64,000 nucleotides of DNA from Candidatus Methanoliparum thermophilum (GTDB lineage Archaea > Halobacteriota > Methanoliparia > Methanoliparales > Methanoliparaceae), in contig RXIF01000004.1 in NCBI GenBank assembly GCA_004212075.1, positions 62,001 to 126,000 on the forward strand, written 5' to 3'. The position numbers and the translations under genes were made by a program. Below are positions 9,309-20,562 of this stretch, piece after piece; position 1 is the first letter of the stretch, and each line of letters opens with the position of its first letter. The notes under the pieces are model-generated. The model ran no database searches. It was not told the DNA's origin and saw only the letters and a program-made list of their open reading frames with translations.

Positions 9309-12300
9309 ATTTTAAATAGAGATGTTTCAAATCAAAGATTTGAAGCTCACGAGCCTTTAGCTCGTGATGTTTTATATAAAGAATGGTTTACACGCGATAG
9401 AATAGGTGCGCATCATATCGAATCTTTCAATAAATTCATTAAGGAAGGACTGCAAGATGTAGTAAACGAGTTTGGTGAGATTGATACTGCGATAGAGGGA
9501 TTATATGTAAAATTAGGAAATATTCGTATAGGAAAACCCATTTTCAGGGAGGTTGATGGCTCTATAACCGATTTATACCCTATGGATTGTCGTATAAGAG
9601 GAATATCTTATTCGGCACCACTTTATTTGGAAATGGCTCTGTTTGATAATGGAGATATGTTAGATAAAAAAGACGTTGAGATTGGTTATATGCCAATTAT
9701 GTTACGATCTGATTATTGCAATCTTCACAATTTGACCGATGAAGAAATTATAAAAAAGGGAGAGGATCCCAACGACCCCGGTGGTTATTTTATCATAAAT
9801 GGTATCGAAAGGGTAGTAATGACGTTGGAAGATCTTGCTCCAAACAAAATATTTTTAGGCCAAGATGTGTCAGATAATGGTACTGTAGATTATGCAGAAG
9901 TTATTTCGCAAAAAAAAGGATATAGATCAAGGATTATTGTAGAAAAAGATAAAAAATCTATATTATATATAAAATCACCTTTTCTGCCAAAAAAAGAGAA
10001 TTTTATTACTTTTATAAAAGCTTTAGGTATAGAGACGGATGAAGAAATTGTTAATTTGATAGCTGATAGCCCAGAGACAACTAAAGTTGTACTTGAAAAT
10101 TTGGACGAATCAAAGACAAAGGATGAGGCTATAGACGAGATTGGTAAAAGATTAGCTCCAGGACAACCGAAAGAATATAGGATTAAAAGGGTGGAGTACG
10201 TTCTTGATAGAATATTGCCACATTTGGAAGATGATAGGATAAAAAAAGCCTTTTTTTTGGGGAAAATGGCAAATATGTCCATTAAACTTTCTTTAGGAAG
10301 AAAAAACGTGGATGATAAAGATCATTACGCCAACAAAAGGTTAAAACTGGTTGGAGATTTGTTAGAAGATCTGTTTAGGTCGTCTTTCTCAAGATTGTTA
10401 AAAGACATTAAATATCAACTAGAAAAGACCAAGATAAGAGGTAGAGACTTGAGGTTATCTACTATAATAAGATCCGATTTATTGAGCGATAGAATATTTC
10501 ATTCGATGTCTACTGGCAATTGGATAGGTAATAGGAGCGGAGTATCTCAGTTACTGGATAAAACAAATTATATCTCTTCTATATCTCATCTTAGAAGAGT
10601 TTTATCTCCTTTAACAAGATCTCAACCACATTTTGAGGCAAGAGATCTTCATGGTACACATTGGGGAAGAATTTGTCCAATAGAGACGCCTGAAGGGCCT
10701 AATTGTGGTCTAGTCAAGAACCTTTCACAGAGTGCTGTAATTTCTATAGGTATCAACGAGGAGGAAGAAGAGAATTTAAAAGAATTATTAGTTACATTAG
10801 GACTGGAGCCGATTACATACTCTAACGTATATAATAAAGACAATAATTATGCCGTATCTCTGAATGGGAAGATGATCGGTTTTAGCACCGATCCTTTAAA
10901 TTTTATCGATAAGGTTAAAGATCTTAGACGACAAGGTATAATCTCTTCCGAATTAAATATCGCTTTTATTAACGAAGAGGTTGTGATAAATACAGATAAC
11001 GGACGAGTTAGAAGACCATTAATAATCATAAAAGATGGTAAGCCGCTTTTAACCAATGAAGATATCAAAGATCTAGAGGATAAAAAGAAAAGATTCGATG
11101 ATCTAATTAAAGCAGGGTTGATAGAATACCTTGATGCTGATGAGGAGGAGAACGCATATATAGCAATCGACGAGGCTGATTTAACAGATGAACATACGCA
11201 CTTGGAGATGGCAACACCTCTGTTTTTAGGAGTCTTTACTGGAATGATTCCTTTCCCAGAATACAACTCTTCTCCACGAAATACTATGGGTTGTGCTATG
11301 ATGAAGCAATCTCTTGGCTTTCCAGCAGCAAATCTAAAACTAAGGCTGGATACACGTGGTTATTATCTTCATTATTCACAATTACCGATCGTCAAAACAA
11401 AAATTTCTGATAATGTCGGTTTTAGCGAGAGACCGGCAGGGCAGAATTTCGTGGTTGCTGTTTTATCGTATGAATATAACATAGAAGATGCCATTATATT
11501 GAATAAAGGATCTATAGAAAGAGGATTAGCAAGAATACACTTCTTTAGGAGCTATGAAAGTGAGGAAAATCGATACCCTGGTGGACAAAAAGAGATATTC
11601 GAGATTCCTGATCCAGAAGTAAGAGGTGTACGGGAAAGAGAAGCTTATTCCTTTTTAGATGAGGATGGATTGATATTTCCTGAGATTGATGTAAGAGAGA
11701 ACAATGTTTTAATCGGCAAAACAAGTCCTCCAAGATTTTTAGAAGAATCTCCTGATTTTACAGAAATTTCTACACAAAAAAGAAAAGAGGCATCTGTTAC
11801 TGTAAGAAATAATGAAGATGGAGTGGTCGATACAGTTTTATTAACCGAGAGTATAAACGGTGCTAAACTTGCAAAGATAAAGGTTAGAAAGCAATATATC
11901 CCTGAATTGGGAGACAAATTCGCATCAAGACATGGTCAGAAGGGTGTTGTAGGTTTTATAATACCTCAAGAGAGCATGCCATTCACGACAGATGGTATCA
12001 CACCAGATTTAATAATAAACCCGCATGCATTGCCAAGCAGGATGACGGTAGGTCACATCTTGGAGATGATCGGTGGAAAAGCCGGTTCTTTAGAAGGTAG
12101 AATTATCGATGGAACGGCTTTTTATGGTGAGAGAGAGAAAGATTTACGAAAACTTTTAATGGAGAACGGTTTTTCCCATACCGGAAAGGAACGAATGTAC
12201 AATGGAATAACCGGCGATATTATGGAGGCAGACATCTTTGTCGGAGTTATATATTATCAAAGATTGTATCATTTGAGTAATTTAAAACTACATGCAAGAT

Positions 12301-12647
12301 CGAGGGGTCCCGTGCAGATTTTGACAAGACAACCGACAGAAGGAAGAATGAGAGAAGGTGGTCTCAGATTTGGAGAGATGGAACGAGATGTGCTGATTGG
12401 TTATGGTAGTGCACTTGTATTAAAGGATAGACTCCTTGACGAGTCGGATAAAGTTACTGTGTTGGTATGTAATAGATGTGGTATGGTAACCTTCTTTGAT
12501 AAGAGAAGAAATACTAATTTTTGTCCAATCTGTGGCAAAGATGCCGATATTTATCCTGTAGAGATGAGTTATGCTTTTAAATTATTATTAGATGAGATGA
12601 AATCTTTAGGAATTGCTCCAAGGCTTGTATTAGAAGATGAGGTCTAG
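9309..12647 (+). CDS. rpoB: DNA-directed RNA polymerase subunit B, unsplit, ATT start
   Basis: Second-largest RNA polymerase subunit as one chain of about 1112 residues, not split into B' and B''. Visible motifs: SFNKFIKEG near the N-terminus, GDPTRPI-like fork regions, [26 protein letters not shown] and [15 protein letters not shown], and the zinc ribbon CNRCG...CPICG near the C-terminus. The first ATG (9582) lies inside the conserved N-terminal lobe and would remove about 90 residues. The frame is open upstream to 9291 with no ATG, GTG or TTG. A perfect AAGGAGG (9294-9300) is followed 8 bases later by ATT (9309), the likely start. Codons 5-19 (9321-9365) are a palindromic insertion flanked by the direct repeat GATGTTT. 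Confidence 0.93.
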   Translation: MLNRDVSNQRFEAHEPLARDVLYKEWFTRDRIGAHHIESFNKFIKEGLQDVVNEFGEIDTAIEGLYVKLGNIRIGKPIFREVDGSITDLYPMDCRIRGISYSAPLYLEMALFDNGDMLDKKDVEIGYMPIMLRSDYCNLHNLTDEEIIKKGEDPNDPGGYFIINGIERVVMTLEDLAPNKIFLGQDVSDNGTVDYAEVISQKKGYRSRIIVEKDKKSILYIKSPFLPKKENFITFIKALGIETDEEIVNLIADSPETTKVVLENLDESKTKDEAIDEIGKRLAPGQPKEYRIKRVEYVLDRILPHLEDDRIKKAFFLGKMANMSIKLSLGRKNVDDKDHYANKRLKLVGDLLEDLFRSSFSRLLKDIKYQLEKTKIRGRDLRLSTIIRSDLLSDRIFHSMSTGNWIGNRSGVSQLLDKTNYISSISHLRRVLSPLTRSQPHFEARDLHGTHWGRICPIETPEGPNCGLVKNLSQSAVISIGINEEEEENLKELLVTLGLEPITYSNVYNKDNNYAVSLNGKMIGFSTDPLNFIDKVKDLRRQGIISSELNIAFINEEVVINTDNGRVRRPLIIIKDGKPLLTNEDIKDLEDKKKRFDDLIKAGLIEYLDADEEENAYIAIDEADLTDEHTHLEMATPLFLGVFTGMIPFPEYNSSPRNTMGCAMMKQSLGFPAANLKLRLDTRGYYLHYSQLPIVKTKISDNVGFSERPAGQNFVVAVLSYEYNIEDAIILNKGSIERGLARIHFFRSYESEENRYPGGQKEIFEIPDPEVRGVREREAYSFLDEDGLIFPEIDVRENNVLIGKTSPPRFLEESPDFTEISTQKRKEASVTVRNNEDGVVDTVLLTESINGAKLAKIKVRKQYIPELGDKFASRHGQKGVVGFIIPQESMPFTTDGITPDLIINPHALPSRMTVGHILEMIGGKAGSLEGRIIDGTAFYGEREKDLRKLLMENGFSHTGKERMYNGITGDIMEADIFVGVIYYQRLYHLSNLKLHARSRGPVQILTRQPTEGRMREGGLRFGEMERDVLIGYGSALVLKDRLLDESDKVTVLVCNRCGMVTFFDKRRNTNFCPICGKDADIYPVEMSYAFKLLLDEMKSLGIAPRLVLEDEV
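9321..9372 (+). mobile_element. In-frame 45-bp palindromic insertion in rpoB with 7-bp direct repeats
   Basis: GATGTTT occurs at 9321-9327 and again at 9366-9372, bounding a 45-base unit (15 codons, so the frame is kept). The unit contains two perfect hairpins: TTCAAATC-AAA-GATTTGAA (9326-9344) and TCACGAGC-CTTTA-GCTCGTGA (9347-9367). Removing it gives the start (ATT)[11 protein letters not shown], a natural RpoB N-terminus. The architecture resembles the palindromic elements that insert in frame in Rickettsia genes, but no coding capacity or known family is seen here. The insertion reading is inferred from the repeats. Confidence 0.55.
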
Positions 12648-12666
12648 ATGATAGGAGTTTTGGATA

Positions 12667-15333
12667 ATGAGTATTAAAAAGATAGGAAAAATAAAATTTG
12701 GCATATTATCCCCCTCTGAAATAAGAAAGATGAGTGCAGTAAAGATTATAACTGCAGAGACGTATGACAAGGATGGATATCCTATAGAGAAAGGATTGAT
12801 GGATCAACATCTTGGTGTTATAGATCCAGGTCTTATATGTAAGACTTGTGGTGGAAAAGTTGGGGAATGCCAGGGTCATTTTGGTCATATAGAACTGTCC
12901 GTACCAGTAATCCATGTCGGATTTTCCAATTTGATTGCAAGGATACTTAAAAGTACCTGTAGACATTGTGGTAGATTATTATTATCCGAAGAATCTAAAA
13001 AAGATTTTCTTGATAATCTGAAACAATACAAAGAGATAGGGCAAGATGACGAAGAAATAATTAAAAATATTCTCAAAGAATCCTCCAATACTAAGATCTG
13101 CCCTTATTGCGGCGAAGAACAAAAAATTATAAAATTTGAAAAACCTACAAGTTATAGGGAGAGTGATGAGAAAAATCAAGAAGGAGAGAAATTATCACCG
13201 GCGGAGGTAAGAGATAGGTTAGAAAGGATACCTAACGAAGATTTAGAGTTGTTAGGAATTGATTCGGAGAATGTTAGACCAGAGTGGATGGTTTTAACGG
13301 TTTTACCAATTCCTCCAGTAACAGTAAGACCCTCAATAACGCTTGAAAGCAGTCAGAGGTCGGAAGATGATTTAACACATAAGTTAGTAGACATAATAAG
13401 AATAAATCAACGTTTTCAAGAAAATAAAGAGGTAGGTGCTCCGCAATTGATTATTGAAGATCTTTGGGAACTTCTGCAATATCATGTAACAACATTCTTC
13501 GATAACGAGACGTCTGGTATTCCTCCTGCAAGACATCGAAGTGGACGTGCTTTAAAGACTCTATCTCAACGATTAAAAGGTAAGGAGGGAAGATTTAGAG
13601 GTAATCTTTCTGGTAAACGGGTAAATTTTTCTGCTAGAGCTGTAATATCTCCAGATCCAAATTTAAAGATAAATGAGGTAGGTGTTCCATTAAAAATAGC
13701 AAAAGAATTGACTATTCCTGTTGTGGTTAACAATTTAAATATCGAGATGATCAAAAAATTTCTATTACGTGGTGATGAGTATCCAGGCACAAATTATGTA
13801 ATAAAGCCAAATGGCGAGAGAATAAAAATTACAGATAAGACCAAAGATGAGTTATCAGATGAAATCGATCTTTATTGGGTTATAGAGAGACATCTTATCG
13901 ATGGGGATTTAGTATTGTTTAATAGGCAACCCTCATTGCATAGAATGAGTATGATGGCTCATAAGGTCAAGGTTTTTCCAGGTAATACTTTTAGATTAAA
14001 TCCTGCAGTATGTCATCCATACAATGCCGATTTTGATGGAGATGAGATGAATCTCCATGTTTTACAATCAGATGAGGCTAGAGCGGAGGCAGAGATTATA
14101 ATGGGTGTAGAAAATAATATGATCTCGCCAAGGTTTGGTGGTCCTATCATTGGCGGTATTCATGATCATATTACAGGTATCTTTATTCTAACAGAGAAAG
14201 AGCGAAAAATTAGTAAAAAGGCCGCTTCTTTCCTTTTAAAAGGGATAACTTTCTATGATGACTCTCAAAATGAATTTTTCGACTCATCAAAGATTAATAT
14301 TAACCTCTTCGATAATGATGAAGATGAGTATATAACCGGAAAACAAATATTCAGCATAATCTTACCTAATTCTATTAATTTAGAGTATAGAGCTGGGGTA
14401 TGCCAAAACTGTGCTAAATGTAAAAAGATGGATTGTCCAAATGATGCCTACGTATGTATTAAAGATGGAAATCTTCTAAGTGGAATTATTGATGATGTAG
14501 GCGTAGGTACCATTAAAGGAAAGATATTCGATACGATTATAAAAGAATACGGTGGAGATATTGGCAGACAATTTTTGGATAATCTGACTCATCTTTCGCT
14601 AAACAGTATTTCTTATTTTGGATTTAGTTTTGGGATAGATGACGAAGATATACCAGAAGAAGCGGTTAATGAGATAAAAGAGATAATAAGAGATGCCCGT
14701 ATGGAGATTGAAAAAAATATAATCTCTTATGATAATCATCAATTAGAACCTCTGCCAGGTAGAACGTTGGAAGAGACTCTGGAGATACGGATAATGCAGT
14801 TGTTAAGTAAGGCACGGGATAAATCGGGTCTTGTTGCTAGTAAGCATTTAGGACGGGATAATCCTGGAGTAATTATGGCTATATCTGGTGCAAGGGGATC
14901 CATATTAAATTTGACTCAGATGGTGGCATGTATAGGACAACAATCCGTGCGAGGAGAAAGAATTTCTAGAGGTTACAATGGAAGAGCATTGCCTCATTTT
15001 AAAAAAGGTGATCTAAGCGCCGAAGCAAAAGGATTTGTAAAATCTAATTATAAAAAAGGACTATCTCCAACAGAATTTTTTTTCCATGCGGTTGGTGGGA
15101 GAGAGGGTTTAGTCGATACTGCAGTAAGGACTTCTCAGAGTGGATATCTACAACGAAGGCTTATAAATGCTTTACAGGATTTAAAAGTAGATGAAGATAG
15201 GACGGTTAGAGGAACGGATAATGTTATAGTTCAATTTAAATATGGTGAGGATGGAGTGGATCCTATGAAAAGCGATTATGGAGAAGCGGTCGATGTAAAA
15301 AAGATAGTAAATTTTATAATGGGGGAAGAATGA
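12667..15333 (+). CDS. rpoA1: DNA-directed RNA polymerase subunit A'
   Basis: 888 residues, normal for archaeal A', the N-terminal two thirds of the largest subunit. The N-terminal zinc site is [18 protein letters not shown] near residues 57-75. A second cysteine set CRHCGRLLL...CPYCG follows. The catalytic loop [10 protein letters not shown], which holds the three aspartates that bind magnesium, is near residues 455-464; the bridge-helix and trigger-loop entry region [16 protein letters not shown] is near 800. AGGAG precedes the ATG. The stop overlaps the start of rpoA'' by four bases, the usual archaeal split point. Confidence 0.97.
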   Translation: MSIKKIGKIKFGILSPSEIRKMSAVKIITAETYDKDGYPIEKGLMDQHLGVIDPGLICKTCGGKVGECQGHFGHIELSVPVIHVGFSNLIARILKSTCRHCGRLLLSEESKKDFLDNLKQYKEIGQDDEEIIKNILKESSNTKICPYCGEEQKIIKFEKPTSYRESDEKNQEGEKLSPAEVRDRLERIPNEDLELLGIDSENVRPEWMVLTVLPIPPVTVRPSITLESSQRSEDDLTHKLVDIIRINQRFQENKEVGAPQLIIEDLWELLQYHVTTFFDNETSGIPPARHRSGRALKTLSQRLKGKEGRFRGNLSGKRVNFSARAVISPDPNLKINEVGVPLKIAKELTIPVVVNNLNIEMIKKFLLRGDEYPGTNYVIKPNGERIKITDKTKDELSDEIDLYWVIERHLIDGDLVLFNRQPSLHRMSMMAHKVKVFPGNTFRLNPAVCHPYNADFDGDEMNLHVLQSDEARAEAEIIMGVENNMISPRFGGPIIGGIHDHITGIFILTEKERKISKKAASFLLKGITFYDDSQNEFFDSSKININLFDNDEDEYITGKQIFSIILPNSINLEYRAGVCQNCAKCKKMDCPNDAYVCIKDGNLLSGIIDDVGVGTIKGKIFDTIIKEYGGDIGRQFLDNLTHLSLNSISYFGFSFGIDDEDIPEEAVNEIKEIIRDARMEIEKNIISYDNHQLEPLPGRTLEETLEIRIMQLLSKARDKSGLVASKHLGRDNPGVIMAISGARGSILNLTQMVACIGQQSVRGERISRGYNGRALPHFKKGDLSAEAKGFVKSNYKKGLSPTEFFFHAVGGREGLVDTAVRTSQSGYLQRRLINALQDLKVDEDRTVRGTDNVIVQFKYGEDGVDPMKSDYGEAVDVKKIVNFIMGEE

Positions 15334-16496
15334 TCTCTGGAAAGATTATTAAACGTTCTGATATTTTAAAAAAGATCAATGAGCTTAAAGGAGTGTTACC
15401 AGATAAATTGCTAAAAAATCTTGAAGATGAGATAAAAGACAGGGATTTGGATGAAGAAAGGTTCTATAAAATCGTAGATACGATAAAAAAGAGGTATAAA
15501 AAAGCACTGGTGGATCCTTACGAGGCAGTAGGTACTGTAGCAGCACAAAGTATAGGAGAACCTGGTACACAGATGACTATGCGTACCTTTCATTATGCTG
15601 GTGTAGCAGAGATAAACGTTACACTAGGTCTTCCTCGTCTGATAGAGATTTTGGATGTTAGAAAAAAACCTGCTACACCAATTATGACAATAAAGATTGA
15701 AAAAGGTCTCTCTAATAATAGAGATTTTGCAAAAAAACTTGCGGTAGATATAGAACGGACTACACTTAGAGATATAGGTTCTATATCTACGAATCTTGAT
15801 TTAATGGAGATAGTTATAGATCTAGATAAAGAATCACTCGAGAAACGTGTTTTAACTGTAGAAGATATATTATCAAAACTCAGTACTGGAAAAAAAATTA
15901 ATATAGAGGTAGATGGGTTACAGTTAAAGATTAGGCCAAGCGAAAGATCGTTCAAAGAGCTTCATAAATTGGAAGAAAAACTTAATAAAATCGTTTTAAA
16001 AGGTATAAATGAGATAACAAGAGTGGTAATCAGGAAAGAAGGTGACGAATATGTTTTATATACGGAGGGATCAAATTTGATGGACGTTATGAAGATAAAA
16101 GGGGTAGATCCGTATAGAACGACGACGAATAATATAAGAGAGATAGAGGAGGTATTAGGTATAGAAGGTGCAAGACGCGCTGTAATAAATGAGATAACGG
16201 ATACTATCGGAGAACAGGGATTGGATGTAGATATAAGACATATTATGCTTATAGCTGATGCTATGACGGTAGATGGAGATTTAAAACCAATAGGACGGCA
16301 TGGTGTGGCAGGAAGTAAAAGCAGTGTTTTATCACGGGCAGCTTTTGAGATTACAACATTAAATCTGTTGAAATCTGCTGTAAAAGGAGATACTGATAAT
16401 CTGGCTGGTGTTGTAGAGAATATAATTGTAGGTATTCCTGTTAAAGTGGGTACAGGTAATGTAAAATTAATGATTAAAGAAGAGTGTATTAATTAG
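15330..16496 (+). CDS. rpoA2: DNA-directed RNA polymerase subunit A''
   Basis: 388 residues, the C-terminal third of the largest subunit, containing the rest of the trigger loop and the clamp/jaw. [24 protein letters not shown]-type trigger-loop motifs begin near residue 75, and [19 protein letters not shown] is near the C-terminus. The ATG at 15330 overlaps the rpoA' stop (ATGA), so translation is coupled and the two halves are made in equal amounts. Confidence 0.97.
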   Translation: MISGKIIKRSDILKKINELKGVLPDKLLKNLEDEIKDRDLDEERFYKIVDTIKKRYKKALVDPYEAVGTVAAQSIGEPGTQMTMRTFHYAGVAEINVTLGLPRLIEILDVRKKPATPIMTIKIEKGLSNNRDFAKKLAVDIERTTLRDIGSISTNLDLMEIVIDLDKESLEKRVLTVEDILSKLSTGKKINIEVDGLQLKIRPSERSFKELHKLEEKLNKIVLKGINEITRVVIRKEGDEYVLYTEGSNLMDVMKIKGVDPYRTTTNNIREIEEVLGIEGARRAVINEITDTIGEQGLDVDIRHIMLIADAMTVDGDLKPIGRHGVAGSKSSVLSRAAFEITTLNLLKSAVKGDTDNLAGVVENIIVGIPVKVGTGNVKLMIKEECIN

Positions 16497-16512
16497 AAGG
16501 GTGAATAACTGT

Positions 16513-16785
16513 ATGGATATTAAGAAATCTTTAAATGCTGCAATAAAGTCTAAAAAAGTGTTTATGGGATATAAACAGACATTAAAATGTTTGAAAAATG
16601 ATAAGGCTGAATATATTGTAATATCACAAAACTGTCCAGAAAAACAGAGGAAAATTATAAAAAAAGAGGCAAAAAATGTTCCAGTTTATGATTTTGACGG
16701 AAATAATGTAGATTTAGGAGTTATATGTGGTAAACCATTCTTTATATCCACTCTGGTTGTGGTTAAAGAAGATACGAACATTTAA
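16513..16785 (+). CDS. rpl30e: Ribosomal protein L30e-like (eL30)
   Basis: 90 residues from the ATG at 16513, which follows GGGTGA by 8 bases; an in-frame GTG further upstream has no such signal. The protein matches the L7Ae/L30e fold: KSKKVFMGYKQTLKCLKNDKAEYIVISQNCP, then VPVYDFDGNNVDLGVICGKPF. In archaea this gene sits between rpoA'' and nusA and is annotated as eL30, a large-subunit protein that binds a kink-turn RNA. Confidence 0.9.
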   Translation: MDIKKSLNAAIKSKKVFMGYKQTLKCLKNDKAEYIVISQNCPEKQRKIIKKEAKNVPVYDFDGNNVDLGVICGKPFFISTLVVVKEDTNI

Positions 16786-16801
16786 AAGATAGGTGAATTT
16801 T

Positions 16802-17224
16802 TTGGATATAAAGCTAAATACAGAAGAGCTTAGATACATTGCTCTTTTTGAGCAGATAACAAATGCAAAGGTGATCGACTGTATTATAGATGACGAATCC
16901 ATTATCTTTGTTATAGAGAGCGGAGATATGGGAGCGGCGATTGGTAAAGGTGGAACAAACATAAATAAGGTCAAAAAAACGCTTAATATACCGATAGAAG
17001 TTATAGAATATTCTGAGAATGTGGAAGAATTTATTAAAAAATCATTTTATCCGGTTCATATTAAAAAAATAAATATTTCTGATGATAAAAATAGAAAAAT
17101 AGCGTTTGTTGAGGTTTCATCAGAAAATAAAGGATTAGCAATTGGTAAAAATGGTAAAAGAGTAAAAAAAGCAATAAAACTTGCTAGAAGGCATCATTCA
17201 ATCGATACAATCGTAATAAATTAA
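16802..17224 (+). CDS. nusA: Transcription factor NusA-like (archaeal short form)
   Basis: 140 residues from TTG at 16802, behind AGGTGA (16791-16796) with 5 bases spacing; a GTG at 16793 lies within that signal and is unlikely. Archaeal NusA consists only of two KH domains, and two GxxG loops are visible: GAAIGKGGTNINKVKK (about residues 43-58) and LAIGKNGKRVKKAIK (about 111-125). It is an RNA-binding protein thought to act in transcription termination or rRNA processing. It keeps its usual place between L30e and S12. Confidence 0.92.
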   Translation: MDIKLNTEELRYIALFEQITNAKVIDCIIDDESIIFVIESGDMGAAIGKGGTNINKVKKTLNIPIEVIEYSENVEEFIKKSFYPVHIKKINISDDKNRKIAFVEVSSENKGLAIGKNGKRVKKAIKLARRHHSIDTIVIN

Positions 17225-17239
17225 AAAAAGAGGATTATT

Positions 17240-17653
17240 ATGGGTAAAGGAATGTATAGTGCGAGAAAATTAAAGAATGATAGAAAAAAATTTAGAAAGG
17301 AGAGAAAAAGTAAGATTGAGCGAAGTAAGATAGATCCTTTAGGTGGCGCTCCACAGGCAAGAGGGATAGTCTTGGAAAAAGTAGGAATTGAGGCAAAACA
17401 ACCAAACTCTGCTATACGTAAGGCGGTTAAGGTTCAATTAGTAAAAAATGGAAAGTGGATAACTGCATTCTGCCCTTACGATGGAGCTATTGGTTTTATC
17501 GATGAACATGATGAGGTCTTGGTCGAAAGGATTGGCGGACGGATGGGTGGATCTATGGGAGATATTCCAGGAGTAAAGTTTAAAGTGATATCAGTAAATA
17601 ATACCCCGATTAGAGAATTGACATTGGGTAAAAAGAATAAACCTGTTCGGTAA
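17240..17653 (+). CDS. rps12: Ribosomal protein uS12
   Basis: 137-residue decoding-centre protein. [19 protein letters not shown] and the [22 protein letters not shown] region are diagnostic for archaeal uS12; the universal PNSA loop lies near residue 56. AGAGG precedes the ATG. Next to uS7 and EF-2, as in the str operon. Confidence 0.96.
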   Translation: MGKGMYSARKLKNDRKKFRKERKSKIERSKIDPLGGAPQARGIVLEKVGIEAKQPNSAIRKAVKVQLVKNGKWITAFCPYDGAIGFIDEHDEVLVERIGGRMGGSMGDIPGVKFKVISVNNTPIRELTLGKKNKPVR

Positions 17654-17664
17654 AAGGTGTTCTA

Positions 17665-18261
17665 ATGATCGAAAATGCAGACGATGAATTATGGGCATTA
17701 TTGGGCGATATCAAGTTGTTTGGTAAATGGAGTTTGGCAGAGGTGGTTATCGACGATCCAAGTATAAAAAATTATATCTCGTTAAGGCCTGTAGTGGTTC
17801 CTCATACGGGTGGAAGATATGCAGGAAAGGACAAATATAAGATAAATATAGTGGAAAGACTCATTAATAAGGTTATGAGAACGGAGAAGAATACCGGAAA
17901 AAAAATAAAAGCATATAACATCGTTAAAGATGCCTTTGATATAATATATGAAAAGACTGGAAACAACCCTCTCCAAATGTTGATAAAGGCTATATCCAAT
18001 GCAGGGCCGAGAGAAGAGACCGTTCAACTCAAATATGCAGGTCTTTCCGTAGCAAAATCGGTTGATACGGCACCTTTACGTAGAATAGATGAAGCTTTGA
18101 TGTTTATCGCAAAAGGGGCATCTATTGCATCATTTAAAAATAAAAGAAGTATAGAAGATCTTCTTGCATCGGAGATTATTTCAGCAGCTAATTATGATAT
18201 AAAATGTTATTCCATATCTAAAAAGGAAGAAAGAGAGAGAATTGCTAAAGCATCACGATAA
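17665..18261 (+). CDS. rps7: Ribosomal protein uS7
   Basis: 198 residues, normal for archaea. It organises the 16S rRNA head domain. Diagnostic segments are HTGGRYAGKDKYKINIVERL, NPLQMLIKAISNAGPREETV (which contacts the E site) and the C-terminal ASFKNKRSIEDLLASEIISAA. AAGGTG stands 6-7 bases before the ATG. Eleven bases separate it from rps12. Confidence 0.96.
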   Translation: MIENADDELWALLGDIKLFGKWSLAEVVIDDPSIKNYISLRPVVVPHTGGRYAGKDKYKINIVERLINKVMRTEKNTGKKIKAYNIVKDAFDIIYEKTGNNPLQMLIKAISNAGPREETVQLKYAGLSVAKSVDTAPLRRIDEALMFIAKGASIASFKNKRSIEDLLASEIISAANYDIKCYSISKKEERERIAKASR

Positions 18262-18277
18262 TAATTGGTGAAATTAA

Positions 18278-20470
18278 ATGGTTAGTAGAAAAGAGATAAT
18301 AGAAAAGATAAAGATGCTGATGGATAAGACAGAGATGATCAGAAATATCGGTATAGTCGCACATATCGATCATGGTAAAACCACGCTATCTGATAACCTA
18401 CTGGCAGGTTCTGGACTTATTTCAAATGAATTAGCAGGAAAAACGCTTTATATGGATTATGATGAAGAAGAACAGGCAAGAGGTATAACTATAAATGCAG
18501 CAAACGTATCTATCTTGTTCAATCATAAAAAGACAAATAAAGATTATCTCATCAATCTTATAGATACTCCAGGGCATGTTGATTTTGGTGGAGACGTTAC
18601 AAGAGCAATGAGGGCAGTAGATGGATGTATTGTTGTAGTGGATGCGGTTGAGGGTATGATGCCACAAACTGAGACTGTACTAAAACAGGCATTGAAAGAG
18701 AATGTTAAACCGGTGCTTTTCGTGAATAAAGTCGATCGATTAATAAATGAACTCAAGATCGATAAAAAAGATATGCAGTATCGACTGGCAAAGGTCATAG
18801 AAGAAGTTAATAAGTTCATAAAAAATATACAAGAAGAGAAGTATAAGAGTGGATGGAAGATAAATCCAGCTGATGGATCCGTCGCGTTTGGATCGGCATT
18901 ATACAAATGGGCTATAAGCATACCTATGTTAGAAAAGACAGGAATAGGTTTCAATGAGGTTTATGATTATTGTAGATCTGGACGGATGGAAGAACTGTCT
19001 GAAAAAAGCCGGTTATATAATATAATCCTGGATATGGTTATAGAGCATCTTCCAAATCCGTTGGTATCACAAAAAAGAAGAGTTCCTACAATCTGGCACG
19101 GTGATCTGGATAGTGATGTAGGAAGATCGATGTTGAATTGCGATAAAAACGGACCTGTGGTATTTATGGTTACAAAAATCGTTCCTGATCCTCATTCTGG
19201 AGAAGTAGCTACAGGCAGGTTATTCAGTGGAACGATCAAGAGGGGGATGGAGCTTTATATCTCTGGTGTTAACAAGACGAATAAGATTCAACAGGTTGGT
19301 ATCTATATGGGACCTGATCGGTTTGAGATTGAGGAGATCTTTGCAGGAAACATTATAGCAGTTATTGGTTTAAAAGATGCTATAGTTGGATCGACCGTTT
19401 CATCAATTAAAGATATGTTTCCTTTTGAGGAAATAAGACATGTTAGTGAGCCTGTAGTCACTGTTGCGGTTGAGGCAAAGAATATGAAGGATCTTCCTCG
19501 TTTGATAGAAGTACTAAGGGAGATATCAAAAGAGGATCCTACAATCCAGGTTCAGATAGATGAGGAGAGCGGAGAACATTTGATCTCTGGTATGGGAGAG
19601 CTTCATCTAGAAGTTATAGGACATAAGATAGAGAGGGATAAAAAAGTTCCCATTATAACATCAGAACCGATCGTGGTATATAGAGAGGGTATAACCTCTA
19701 AAGGTGGTCCTACTGAAGGAGTATCACCAAATAGGCATAACAGGTTTTATATGGAGGTTGATCCGCTAAGCGAGTCTGTTGTTGAATTATTGAAATCAGG
19801 GGCATTTTCTATGAAACTACCAGAGCTAGAACGAAGAAAACTTTTAATGAATGCCGGATTGAATAGCAATGAGGCAAAAGCAGTGGTTGATGAGTATAGA
19901 AATAACCTTCTTTTAAATATGACTAAAGGTATTCAGTACCTACCTGAAACTATGGAATTAATTATAGAAGGATTCAGAGAGGTTATGTCGGGAGGTCCTC
20001 TCGCGAAAGAGCCCTGCCAAGGTATAAAGGTTAAACTGGTCGATGTTAAGTTACATGAAGATTCTATCCATAGGGGACCTGCACAAGTGATACCTGCTGT
20101 ACGAAATGCCATATATACTGCTATCCTGTCGGATAACCCTGTATTGCTAGAGCCGATCCAAAGGATTTATATAAGCGCACCACAAGATTACATGGGGGAG
20201 ATAATAAGGGAGTTGCAGGGAAGAAGAGGGCAGGTAATGGATATCCAAACAGAGAAGGGAGATGTAGTAGTAAAAGGAATAGCTCCAGTATCAGAGTTAT
20301 TTGGTTTTTCAGGGTCTATAAGGTCTGCAACCGAGGGACGAGCGTTGTGGAATAGCGAGAACATAGGATTCCAGGTATTACCGTCTAGTTTACATAACGA
20401 TGTAGTCATGAATATAAGGCGTAGAAAAGGTATGAAGGAAAGAATACCTGAGATCAGCGATTACGTATAG
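18278..20470 (+). CDS. fusA: Elongation factor 2
   Basis: 730-residue translocase GTPase. G1 is AHIDHGKTT near residue 28, G3 DTPGH near 94, G4 NKVD near 148. Domain IV contains the [18 protein letters not shown] segment, where the HRG(P/A) histidine is the site modified to diphthamide. The ATG follows GGTGA. It sits directly after rps7 in one transcription unit. Confidence 0.97.
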   Translation: MVSRKEIIEKIKMLMDKTEMIRNIGIVAHIDHGKTTLSDNLLAGSGLISNELAGKTLYMDYDEEEQARGITINAANVSILFNHKKTNKDYLINLIDTPGHVDFGGDVTRAMRAVDGCIVVVDAVEGMMPQTETVLKQALKENVKPVLFVNKVDRLINELKIDKKDMQYRLAKVIEEVNKFIKNIQEEKYKSGWKINPADGSVAFGSALYKWAISIPMLEKTGIGFNEVYDYCRSGRMEELSEKSRLYNIILDMVIEHLPNPLVSQKRRVPTIWHGDLDSDVGRSMLNCDKNGPVVFMVTKIVPDPHSGEVATGRLFSGTIKRGMELYISGVNKTNKIQQVGIYMGPDRFEIEEIFAGNIIAVIGLKDAIVGSTVSSIKDMFPFEEIRHVSEPVVTVAVEAKNMKDLPRLIEVLREISKEDPTIQVQIDEESGEHLISGMGELHLEVIGHKIERDKKVPIITSEPIVVYREGITSKGGPTEGVSPNRHNRFYMEVDPLSESVVELLKSGAFSMKLPELERRKLLMNAGLNSNEAKAVVDEYRNNLLLNMTKGIQYLPETMELIIEGFREVMSGGPLAKEPCQGIKVKLVDVKLHEDSIHRGPAQVIPAVRNAIYTAILSDNPVLLEPIQRIYISAPQDYMGEIIRELQGRRGQVMDIQTEKGDVVVKGIAPVSELFGFSGSIRSATEGRALWNSENIGFQVLPSSLHNDVVMNIRRRKGMKERIPEISDYV

Positions 20471-20562
20471 ATATATATATTATGATAGTTTTAAATATAA
20501 CAACGGTTGGTAATATTTTAATACAAAAAGATTGTCTTTAATAAAAAGGAGGAAAAAATAAT

